64,000 bases of DNA from Chelydra serpentina (lineage: Eukaryota; Chordata; Testudines; Chelydridae), in NCBI GenBank assembly GCA_037349315.1, contig JBAIAC010000001.1:35340001-35404000 (forward strand). Direction: 5' to 3'. Below are positions 11,891 through 21,771 of the stretch, in pieces. A program made the position numbers and the translations under genes. How positions within the stretch are numbered: the first letter of the stretch is position 1; every line of letters starts with the position of its first letter. The notes under the pieces were generated by a model. That model made no database searches, had not been told where the DNA came from, and saw only the letters and a program-made list of their open reading frames with translations.

Positions 11891-12223
11891 CTTTAAATCT
11901 ACAAAAACAAATAAGAATAGAAATATTTCCCTGATTTTGAAAAAAAATATTGCTTGATCTGGATTGAAGCTTTCTGCTGAAACGCTGGAAACCCAAACAC
12001 ACTATAGCCTGGGGATTGAAAATCCAAATGGCTACGAAGAGAAAGTGAAACTGACCCCTCTAGATAGCTTAGTGAAGGGCAAAAAGCAATTAAACAGCTG
12101 GAGGGGGTGAGCAAAGTTCATGGTTAAAGCTCTTTCCATCTGCATACACTAAAGAGATAATAGAAACACACACAAAGGACATCCTCTAAATATATGATTG
12201 TTGATCTTGACAGTGCTCCTGGT

Positions 12224-12409
12224 CAGAGCCGGCTTTAGCGGGTGTGGGGCCCCACGCGAAGAATGACGGCGGGGCCCCGCCGGACTTGTCAGAGCAAAAA
12301 ACAAAACAAAAAACTCCCACCGCCAACTTGTCGGAGGAAAAAAAAACACAACCTTTGGGCGCAGGGCCCGATTCCGGGGAATCAGAGGAATTGGCTTAAA
12401 GCGGCCCTG
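12224..12409. mobile_element. hAT-type MITE, perfect 8-bp target duplication
   Basis: Ends CAGAGCCGGCTTTAG and TTAAAGCGGCCCTG. Flanked by ctcctggt at 12216-12223 and 12410-12417. 186 bp, with an A-rich centre. Confidence 0.9.
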
Positions 12410-12524
12410 CTCCTGGTGCTGGACTGTAATAGTTAGAACAGGGGATTAGAAGGGTTCTATCTGACTCACTGAGTGACTTTGTCACTTCCCCTCCTTTCAT
12501 TCTTTTTAGAGACCTCCATTCAAG

Positions 12525-12690
12525 GCTCTCAAAATATTTCACACCGATTAATTACATGACCCTCACAGCCCCCTTGGGAAGTGAACAGGGAAGTGAGCAT
12601 TAGCTGTTACAACCGGGGAAACTGAGGCAAATAAAAGGGAAGGAATTTGCCCAAGATCATAAATCAGTGGCAAAACCTTCCCAGCCCCCT
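12525..12690 (+). repeat. MIR-like ancient SINE fragment
   Basis: Contains ggggaaactgaggcaaataaa, ggaatttgcccaagatca and taaatcagtggcaaaa, matching the well-known MIR/CORE-SINE series (balance, gradient and clearance words in register). Confidence 0.65.
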
Positions 12691-12699
12691 GCTGTAACA

Positions 12700-13620
12700 A
12701 ACTACACACCCTCTGTGACAATGGGGGACCAGACACCACAAGGCGAGAACAGATGGTGTAAATGCCCCAAAATAAGGAGTTAAACCAACTGTCTGCATAC
12801 TATGTTATTTTGCTGTATGAGTTTCTCAAGTAATACCTTTTATGGAAGCTTGTAATGCACTGAACTTAGTAGTCAGGAGATGTGTATAGAGGTTATGGTT
12901 ATGAATGTATGTGTATCTATATATATGTAGAAAACTGTAATGGTATCTGTCATGTGACTTCAGCATCACCTCACAAGAGGGCAGTGAAGCAATCAAGCAA
13001 GGAGGGGCTACCTCCCCAACCCGATGAGACTGGCTTCAAGCACCAAGCCACTGGCCAGCCCAGGAAAGTACAATGAATGAGGAACTATCAAAGCAAATGG
13101 GAACAGCTTGAAATTGGAAAAAAACAAAAAACAAAACCCAGCCTTCAAAAAATAAGAAAGGGGGGGAGTTTCCCCCACATTTAATATCTATAGTGACTGA
13201 AAGAAAAAAAAAACTGCAGATCCTTTTAAAATGGAAAGGGTTTGAACTGAAGATCATCCAGAACTTGGGGGACAGTCTTGAGGAAGGAGGCTGTCTGTGA
13301 ACACTGGGTCCCTCCTATAGCTACTGGATACTCAGGGGAATAGTTTTAAGGTAATAGGTAATTTTCATTAGAAAAGGGATTTTATCTAACATAGAAGTAT
13401 AAAGCCTGAGGTTGTGTCTTTATATTTATTTTCTGTACAACTTGTATGGTCTCCCTCACTATTCCACCTTTGAATCTGTGGTTTTTCTATTAAACTTTTG
13501 GTTTATTTGTATCCTAGGCAGGTCTCTGGTGTGCTGTCTATGTGAAGTGTGGGCACCAAAGCAAGCTGATAACTAGGAGAGCTGGTTTTGTGCCTGCCAG
13601 GATGATGAACTAGAGGGGAA
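12700..13620 (+). repeat. Possible LTR-like repeat, unclassified
   Basis: No coding remnant. It has LTR-like order: a purine-rich body, a poly(A)-signal-like tattaaacttttgg near 13488, and a short downstream segment. I recall similarly organised solo LTRs in turtles but see no paired copy or TG...CA borders here, so class is tentative. Confidence 0.3.
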
Positions 13621-13703
13621 CAATCCAAGTGTCTGGTAATAAAAAACTCGGGAAGGATGTGGGAAGACCCAGGACTGGAAGGGATGTTGGTGTCACCCTG
13701 CAA

Positions 13704-15262
13704 AGATTTCACAGGGGTAGCTGTGTTAGTCTGTATCAGCAAAAACAACGAGGAGTCTTTGTGGCACTTTAGAGACTAACACATTTATTTGGACATAAGC
13801 TTTCATGGGCTAGAACCCACTTCATCAGATGCATGGAGTGGAACATACAGTAGGCAGGTATAAATACACAGCTCATGAAAAGATGGGAGTTGCCTTACTG
13901 AGTGGGGGGGGTCAGTGCTAACGAGGCCAATTCAATTAGGGTGGATGTGACCCATTCTCAACAGTTGACAAGAAGGTGTGAGTATCAACAGAGGGAAATT
14001 AGTTTTTGTAGTGACCCAGCCACTCCCAGTCTTTATTCAGGCCTAATTTAATGGTGTCCAGTTTGCAAATTAATTCCAGCTCTGCAGTTTCTCGGAGTCT
14101 GTTTCTGAAGTTTTTTTGTTGAAGAATTGCCACTTTTAAGTCTGTTATTGAGTGACCAGGGAGATTGACGTGCTCTCCAACTGGTTTTTGAATGTTATAA
14201 TTCTTGATATCTGATTTGTGTCCATTTATTCTTTTGCGTAGAGACTGTCCAGTTTGGCCAATGTACATGGCAGAGGGGCATTGCTGGCACATGATGGCAT
14301 ATATCACATTGGTAGATGTGCAGGTGAATGAGCCCCTGATGGTTTGGCTGACGTGGTTAGGTCCTATGATAGTGTCCCTTGAATAGATATACGGACAGAG
14401 TTGTCAACACGGTTTGTTGCAGGGATTGGTTCCTGGGTTAGTGTTTCTGTTGTGTGGTGTGTAGTTGCTGGTGAGTATTTGCTTCAGGTTGGGGAGCTGT
14501 CTGTAAGCGAGGACTGGCCTGTCTCCCAAGGTCTGTGAGAGTGAGGGATTGTCCTTCAGGATAGGTTGTAGATCCTTGATGGTGCGCTGGAGGGGTTTTA
14601 GTTGTGGGATGTAGGTGACGGCTAGTGGCGTTCTGTTACTTTCTTTGTTGGGCCTGTCCTGTAGTAGGTGACTTCTGGGTACCCTTCTGGCTCTGTCAAT
14701 CTGTTTCTTCATTTCACCAGGTGGGTATTGTAGTTTTAAGAACGCTTGATGGAGATCCTGTAGGTGTTTGTCTCTGTCTGAGGGACTGGAGCAAATGTGA
14801 TTGTATCTTAGGGCTTGGCTGTTGACAATGGATCGTGTGATGTGGTCTGGATGAAAGCTGGAGACACGTAGGTAAGTATAGTGGTCAGTAAGTTTCCGGT
14901 ATAGGGTGGTGTTTATGTGACCATCGCTTATTTGCACAGTAGTGTCCAGGAAGTGGATCTCTTGTGTGGACTGGTCCAGGCTGAGGTTGATGTGGGGTGG
15001 AAATTGTTGAACTCCTGGTGGAATTCCTCAAGGTCCTCTTTCCTATGGGTCCAGATGATGAAGATGTCATCAATGTAGCGCAAGTAGAGTAGGGGCGCTA
15101 GGGGACGGGAGCTGAGGAAGCGTTGTTCTAAGTTAGCCATAAAAATGTTGGCATACTGTGAGGCCATGCCGGTACCCATAGCAGTGCCGCTGACTTGAAG
15201 GTATAAATCGTCCCCAAATCTGAAATAGTTGTGGGTGAGGACAAAGTCACAAAGCAAAAGAG
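13704..15262 (-). mobile_element. Penelope-like retroelement, 5'-truncated, degraded coding region
   Basis: Read on the minus strand. 15257-14999 encodes a reverse-transcriptase segment with YLRYIDDIFIIW (the YxDD catalytic motif). After a frameshift near 15000 the frame continues at 14937-14404. An in-frame TGA at 14406-14404 is followed in the same frame by 14400-13999, which contains MYIGQTGQSLRKRINGHKSD, a GIY-YIG endonuclease signature of the Penelope family. The 3' end (13704-13860) is the familiar repeat tail (ggggtagctgtgttagtctg, aagctttcatgggctag). Upstream RT is missing. The frameshift and stop mark it as non-functional. Confidence 0.88.
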
Positions 15263-15980
15263 TAACTGCAAAGAGTAACTACGCTGGTGAAAGCCAGCAG
15301 AAGACCTTGGTGCTTGTGGGCTGGCTACTAGTGTCAGGGATCTGAACCATAGCTGCACAGCAGAAAAGCCCCCAGAGTTACAGGGCAGGCGGTGGCAGAT
15401 TGAACCCCTTACTGGTCTGAGTTCCCAAAACATCACACCCTTCCAAAGCCTTTGAATTCCAGCAAATCCCAACCGCCAGAACAGAAGGCACCAGCAAGGG
15501 GTTCACTGTTCAGTCTCCTGGCTGGAAGAATCCTGCTGCAGCTGCAACACAAATTGCTGCTGAGACCCTCTGGGAGACTGGGTCATGCACGTTCTGGTCT
15601 GCTCTCAGCTCCCACCCCCACAACTCCCAGCAGGATTTCCTCCCTCCTGGCCAGCCCTTCCCTGGGGCCATGATCTCTGTTGCCTAGCAGGGTGAGCAGG
15701 ATGGTCATGGTGCAGTGACCAGAGCAGCATTCCACACTCAGAACCTTCACTGTCTGGTCTTGGGGCCTAGCCCCATCCACAGGAAATCCCACCATTGTAC
15801 CAGCCAAGAGGGGAGATTCCCTTATGGCTGCAGAGGGAACCAAATCCAAACAAGCACTGGTCTTCCTTTCCCTGCCCTCTAAGCCCAGAGAGGTGTGGCA
15901 GCCCCAGCACTAAAAGCAGAGAAGTATCTGAGTTGGGAGAGCATCAGCTTGAACAGCTAAAGGGTACTGGCTCAACCCTA
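15263..15980. other. Intergenic DNA, no gene recognised
   Basis: No recognisable exon or repeat. Short open frames only. Confidence 0.4.
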
Positions 15981-15982
15981 GA

Positions 15983-16075
15983 GTGTAAGCTCTCTGCGGC
16001 AGTCTGTGTTTGTACGGCCCCCCCTCACTGGGTCCCTGATCCTGACAGGGGTCACTGTGGTAAATACTAATAACT
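15983..16075 (+). repeat. Ancient SINE/LINE tail fragment
   Basis: gagtgtaagctctctgcggc ... tgtttgtacggcc ... taaatactaataact matches a widespread old amniote tail (gtaagctctttggggcagg...taatacaaataat). Relatives lie at 29838-29935 (antisense) and 35850-35930. Confidence 0.6.
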
Positions 16076-16419
16076 TGATGTGAGGTTGTGGGGCTTGTCA
16101 CGGGGTTCATGACAACGCTACAGAGCCTCCTTGTGACTCAGCCGGGAATTAGCTCAAGACCAGCCTGATGCCTACCCACTCCTGTGGTTTTTCACCCAGG
16201 GTCTCTCTCTCTCTCTCTTTAGAGTCAAGTTAATCCCTCTTGGTGGCTTCACCCTCTGGCTACATCACTCTAGTTTTCCCCTCTTGAGACAGTATGAAAA
16301 TCCTACTGGATAAATTCTCTTAGGCAGCCTTTGCTCCATTGCCCAGTCTGTGCCACTTCCCCAGTGGCAGGTAAGGGAACCTGGGCTCATCCTCTACTCC
16401 AGGTTCCAGGCCACGGACC
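16076..16419. other. Intergenic DNA with a short (CT)n run
   Basis: The only notable element is tctctctctctctct near 16202-16218. No gene recognised. Confidence 0.4.
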
Positions 16420-16660
16420 CAGGGCCAACGCTATAACTAGACGACCCTAGACGGTCGCCTAGGGCACCAGGATTTGGGGGGCGGTGGGCGGCTGCCTCCT
16501 GCCTCCCGGCTCAACGCTCAGCTCCCGCGGCCCATGGGCGGGGAGGGATGAGCTCCCAGGGGCAGGGGAGTTGGTGGGGGGGGCAGTGTTGGGGGGGCAC
16601 GGCGCAGGGCTGGTGCAAGGAAGTTTCACCTAGGGTGTGAAACTTCCTTGCACCAGCCCT
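16420..16660. mobile_element. hAT-type repeat ending in a perfect inverted-repeat hairpin
   Basis: Starts cagggccaacgctata and ends ccagccctg. Flanked by cacggacc and caacggacc, a near-perfect target duplication. The last 55 bp form two 24-bp exact inverted arms (16606-16629 and 16637-16660) separated by ctagggt. Confidence 0.7.
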
Positions 16661-16663
16661 GCA

Positions 16664-18687
16664 ACGGACCCTATGCCCAGTGTCCACACTCTTCCCTGGG
16701 CAAATTCCTACCTTTCCATCCTATCTTCTAGCCTACTGTTGGGCTACCAGTGGAGCTTCCTCTGCTCCCTATAGCTGTCTCATCACTCTCAGGTTTTTGC
16801 CAGAGTCTGTATCTCAAGGCAGGATCTCAGGGCTTACTCTCCCTTGCCTGTTGCCAAGTCCCCCATCCCTAAGGAGTGACTGCAGAGTTCCTCCCTGCAG
16901 CCCTCTCTTACCACAAACTTCCTCTCTTTATGCCTATCCTAGCTCCTTCCCCGGTTGGGCTTCATCAACCCAGTCACAGGGTTAATTGGCCCTTTTTACC
17001 AAGCCAGGTGCTGCCTGGGGTAGACGTCCTATCATGGAGCTGTTCCGTTGTATGTAGTGAAGGTAGCACCGGCAGAAGGTGCTGGATCAGCAGGGGCAGT
17101 GTGGGGTGTGATATGTTGAGTTCACCCATGACCTGGAGAATGGGAGGGTATTTCTGTCTCTATTGCTTGTTCAATTCTTGGCCTTCCTGTGAGTCCCCCA
17201 AGAGGGGCAGCAACTAGTTATGGTGGTGGACTCTATGATGTGGATAACTTACCTGAAGCTGGACTGAGGCATCCCCCCAGCCTCACTTCACACCTCATGT
17301 CACTGTCAGCCTGGGCTGACACAAAGCAATGACTTCCTGCAGAATGAAAGGCCCCTGAGACAGCCAGTCACACTTGTGTAGTTAATATTGACCAGACTGT
17401 GTGGGTTTGACTGCCCATCAGTCTCACCTTGTTCTGCAGAATGGGGGTGGGACAAGGGAGTTATATTTGGCACAACAGTCAACTAGAAACAGAGCTGCGG
17501 CAGCAGATCAACCACACTGACAGCCAAAGGCAAATACTGACTGGCTCGACGGATTGGTCATGGGAAGGCTCTAAGGTTAGTGGTTTGCAGTGGAGGAGTG
17601 TTATCCTCCAAAGGCTGTTTGATGGCCCACATGTGCAATGAGTTAATAGATCTCAGTTTCTGATGGGAAAGTGTCTACGTGGCAAAACCCACTATTAACT
17701 TTGTCTTTAACTGGCATAAAAGCCAAGGAGCAGATAGGTCATAGAGATCTAACTCTCCACACACACTAGAAGAGGTCTTTCCAGAAGCCATCAGTCTTCA
17801 GGGGCTGTCTATCCAGCCTCTCTCACCAGTGCTAAAGTCACTAATAAATCAGTCCAGGACTGGGCTGGCTGAGGTGCTTTGTAAGACATGGCCTGAGAGC
17901 TATGAGTTTGCTTCCCATAATGAATATCACATGCACACATCTGGGGCCTTAGCCAGAACTCAGTGCTCATTGCTGCATCTCTGGGCAGGGTGAAGGGGAG
18001 GGATCAGTCTCTAACCCAGGACAATAGGTTCCAGCAACACAGACATCCACCACAATGGGGCTAGAGCTGGGTGTGAAATGCACAAAGCAAGGGCACTTGG
18101 GGAGGTGACCAGAGCCAATGGGGAATGTCTATTAGCATATAAATTCAGGGGAAGGAGGGAAAAGGAGGTCACCCTGGTGCATTTACTGGTCTGTCTTATT
18201 GACTCATGGATCAGATTCCCCAAGAGCCTCTTGAGAAGCTCCCCTTGTGCTCAGTGATTGGAAGCCATCCTCTGGAAGGCAAACACATGCCAAACACCAG
18301 TGATGAGAAACCCCTGAAAGGCATGGGCATGCGCTGCTGGCTGCGGCAGAGGACGATAGGAATTCCCAGTTACTGCGGAAGGGAGTACATGGGAGGACAC
18401 AGCATGCTCTTAGGACCCCAGAGTTTCCTGTTCTTCCTCTGCCATCTGGCCATTCCTGGAACACATTGGCTCAGCCACTGCTATGCTGCAGGGTGTGCTG
18501 GACATGATGGCGAGAGAAGCCTGCAGAAGGTTGAAGATCCAGGCTCTAGTCAAGAGCTCAGCAGGGCTGTGTCCCAGAGCTGGGACATCAAGATTGTCAA
18601 CTCTTGCACCCAAAGGGAGAGAAGTGTCAGCTGCAGATACATCTAAGAAGAACCATGGGGTAAAAGGACAGAACAATCGAAATGTGA
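16664..18687. other. Intergenic DNA, no gene recognised
   Basis: No family or exon recognised over about 2 kb. A 146-aa plus-strand frame (18206-18646) has no recognisable domain or splice context. Confidence 0.4.
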
Positions 18688-19611
18688 CCACCGTGGCCGC
18701 ATGTGGTCACCAGGGGCTTTTCTTGCACCCACAGCCTGTTGGGTGATGATGGGGCGGGAGGGAAGTAACCCTCTCCCAGGGCTGCCAGCAGGGGCTGGTC
18801 TCTGTCCCCTTCTGGAGCCACAAACACTGTAGGAGCAGGCACCCAGCGTGAGTTCCCCACCTTCCTGGGGATGGTGGGGACGGGGCTTCAGTCTTAAGCC
18901 CTGGGGTGGTGGGCGACAGGCTCTGGTCGTGCGGCAGCAGGCTCCATCCCCCAGCTGCAGGGCTCCAGGCTCCGGGCTCACTTCCCACACATCGCCCCTG
19001 GCCCTCACTGCCTCCTCCAGTCCCCATCTGCCAGGGCCCCAGGCTCTCACTCTGGGTTCACCTCCCCCATCTTCCCTGACTCCTGCTGCCTCCCACCTAT
19101 CCCCCCTTGGCCCCCTACTCACTTCCCCATCCAGGGCTTAATTTGTTCCCCAGCTTGCTGGGGATGAGTAAGTCTGCTGTGAAACATGATATTGGTAATA
19201 TCATGTTTTACAGCCTCCCAGCTAGCTAGCAAGTCTGCTGTGAAAAGTGATATTAACAAATATACAAAAGGTCACTTTTCACAGAAGACTTGCTAGCTAG
19301 CAAGTCTAAAAAAAAAACACAACCAAAAAAAAGCAAAACACGCAAAGCACCTTATTTGTGTTTCTATTCTGTTTAAGCCCAGTAATGAATAGACAACTGT
19401 ATATTATTTTTAATTATTGAGTCTGCAGAAAAAAAATCTGCATAAATAAATTACAATGATTTGGACATGTATATGCACATATTTATTTGTTTTTTCCCCC
19501 TAAAGTTAATTAAGTCTTTTAGGAAAAATTGTCAGAGTGGCCACCAGCAGGAGTTGGTGGCCACACTCTGAGGCCACCCAAAATTTGTCGTGAGAACCCC
19601 CAATCTAAAGG
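18688..19611 (+). repeat. Non-autonomous repeat, copy 2, containing hairpins
   Basis: The 3' segment 19333-19555 is homologous to 5538-5745. The 5' end accgtggccgcatgtggtca resembles the start of copy 1. The middle differs: a GC-rich block at 18840-19130, then a set of inverted repeats at 19175-19310. It ends tttgtcgtgagaaccccc near 19600. Confidence 0.65.
19222..19300. repeat. Long inverted repeat (29-bp arms, 21-nt loop)
   Basis: Arms 19222-19250 and 19272-19300 are complementary at 28 of 29 positions, starting ctagctagcaagtct and ending agacttgctagctag. A second hairpin (tgaaacatgatatt / aatatcatgtttta) lies just upstream at about 19180-19213. Confidence 0.9.
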
Positions 19612-19931
19612 TCAGAGACAATGATCCAGAGAGTGGAATTGATCACATGAGCTAGAAGAAAACTTGTGACCTTAAATTATTGACAGCTCCAGTGACTTCC
19701 TGCACTTGCCCTCCCCTTCTCCCTCCACCGCCTCTGTAGGTGCTGTTTCTACATTAGTTAATACACAGTGGGGTCTGGGAGTAAATGCATGAATGGCAGG
19801 TGTGAGCTACTGTGACGCAGGCTCCCATTAGCCCAAAGCAACAGCTGCAGCACTGTAAGGGGAAGTTGCTAGAGCTTTGTGAGCAATCTGATCTAGGCTT
19901 TCCCTAGAACCCTTCACCATGGTATCTAGGG
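19612..19931. other. Intergenic DNA, no gene recognised
   Basis: Nothing identifiable. Confidence 0.4.
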
Positions 19932-20027
19932 ACCAGATCCTCAAAGGTATTTAGGCTCCTAATTTCCATTGGCTTCCATTGATTGATGAAAGTTAGGAGC
20001 CTAAGTACCTTTCAGGATCTGGGCCCA
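19932..20027. repeat. Palindromic MITE-like repeat
   Basis: accagatcctcaaaggtatt ... taggctcctaa, then ttaggagcctaagtacc ... aggatctgggcc form an imperfect long palindrome. Confidence 0.7.
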
Positions 20028-20445
20028 AGTGCTTCCCAGGTAAATTAGACTGGCATAGAGATCTCCCTATTGGATTTCCTGTGTCATCAGCTTTCCCCCC
20101 TTTGTCGTAGGACATATGCCTTCCTTTTGGAATTAACTGCCTATGGGCATCAGAGAGGTGTAAACCCTCAGGAGGGAAAGATATGCATTGTGGTTTCCAA
20201 GACAGAAGATCGAGGAGTTATGGATGCAACTGAGAAAAGCAAAGCAGGCTGAACCTTCAACTCTCTTCCAAGGAAAGGGGTGGAAGCCCCATTGTTTGAA
20301 GCCCTGAAAATGTAACTGGACAAAGTCAGGGCAAATCCATGGTAGGGAATAATCCTGTAACGTCTGTGGTGAGGGGGATGGCCTAGTTTGGATCTTGGAG
20401 ATCTCCTCTGTACCTAAGCTGATGTGCAACATTGAGAGACCGTGT

Positions 20446-20620
20446 TATACTGGTCTAGACAGGCACAGGTCTGGGAGCCAGGACTCCCAGTTCTAGTTCC
20501 AGCGCTGTCACTAATGTGCGACTTTGGGTTAACCACGTCACCTCTCTGTGCTTTAGCCTCTGTATCTGTAAACTAGGATCATTCTATGTAGCTAGACAGA
20601 GATTATAGGCACCACCTGTA
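20446..20620 (-). repeat. MIR-like SINE, antisense
   Basis: ggagccaggactcccagttc, cagcgctgtcactaatgtg, cacctctctgtgctttagc and ctgtatctgtaaactagga follow the order of an antisense MIR-type SINE. Confidence 0.65.
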
Positions 20621-21271
20621 ATGTTGGCTGACGCAGCCCATTACATAGGCGGCATAGATCCTATAGGACTAAATCGGTTAAAACGCGCATGTCTGTAAAG
20701 CACATCTTGTTTGCTCCCACCACTGTCGTTGTTAAAAGGCGTATTCAGTATAATTTCCGGCACACACTAGCGGACGCCAGCCTGGTCACCTACACAGCCT
20801 AGCCTAGCCAGCTCCCTGCTCACTTCTACCGCAGACGGGTCTGTTATCTAAAGAGCCCGAACTCATCCCCAGAGGGGGGAGGCAGGTCCCGAGCACCTTA
20901 ACGAACACAACCCGCAGCTGGGAATTGGCTGAGCAAACATCTCGGGCCCACACACCAGAGCATCTAGACTCTTTCACACTCACACGGATTTTCTCTCACC
21001 CATAGCCGCACACACACACGAGGCAGCGGGGCGGGGGAAGGACGCGAGCCGAAGTGTCGCTTGCTTTGTCCTTCCCCTTTAAGGGGCTGTGCGCTAAGCT
21101 GGGCTGCCTCTGGAGCCAGCCATGGCCCAGGCCGGGGGCAGACACTGGCCCAGATACACAACGGGCGCCGGCCTCCCCCAGGTTAAGCTTCGCATGGTAC
21201 CGGCCCTACAAGCTGCAGGGGGGAGGATATATCAGCAGCCTGGCTCCTCGCGGTGGGGTGGGGGCAGCGCC

Positions 21272-21281
21272 GGGAGATCCC
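21272..21281. promoter_or_regulatory. kappaB consensus site GGGAGATCCC
   Basis: Exact match to GGGRNNYYCC, 491 bp upstream of the NFKBIE start codon. Function is inferred from the family's feedback regulation. Confidence 0.55.
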
Positions 21282-21359
21282 GCTGGCTCGGGGGTGCCCA
21301 GCGCCGGGGGGGGGCTGGCAGGAGGAGCGTGACGGGCTGCAAGGGGCGTGCCGGTGGCG

Positions 21360-21369
21360 GGGGAATCCC
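21360..21369. promoter_or_regulatory. kappaB consensus site GGGGAATCCC
   Basis: Exact match to GGGRNNYYCC, 403 bp upstream of the NFKBIE start codon and 79 bp after the first site. Confidence 0.6.
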
Positions 21370-21771
21370 GGCCGCAGCCGATGCCAGCGAGGCGTGGCGC
21401 GAGCTGACAATGGCTCCGGAGGGAAGCGGCTTCCGGGTTAGGGGGGGCGGGGCTCTGGTCTCAGGCTGAGCTGGGTTTGCGCTCGGCCCGGGCAGGCTCC
21501 GCATTCGGCTCCGGCTCCAGCTCCAGGCCGCTCGCCGGGCATGAGACCGCCGCGGCCCCCGCTTGCCTTCTGGCCAAGGACCCTGCTCCGGCCAGGCCTC
21601 TAAGCGCCCCCTTCCCGATCCCTCCCCCACTTCAACCCCGCTGCACATCCCCCCCTGTGCACCCCCTGCCCCAGCCCGGCTTCCCCCCGTTCCTGTCCGA
21701 GATCCAGATCCCCCCTCCGCCGGGTGCTTGCGGGGTGAGCGGCCCCACTGCGCGCCCGCTGCCCTCGCACC

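Larger units (their letters stand above)
20950..21771 (+). promoter_or_regulatory. NFKBIE: NFKBIE CpG-rich promoter and 5' UTR region
   Basis: Strong rise in GC and CpG from about 20990, running into exon 1 (to about 22127). The transcription start cannot be fixed by eye. Two perfect GGGRNNYYCC kappaB sites lie here, fitting the known NF-kappaB inducibility of IkappaB genes. Confidence 0.7.

Noticed and set aside
18206..18646. 146-codon plus-strand frame as a possible gene upstream of NFKBIE
   Set aside because: No recognisable family and no exon-like borders.
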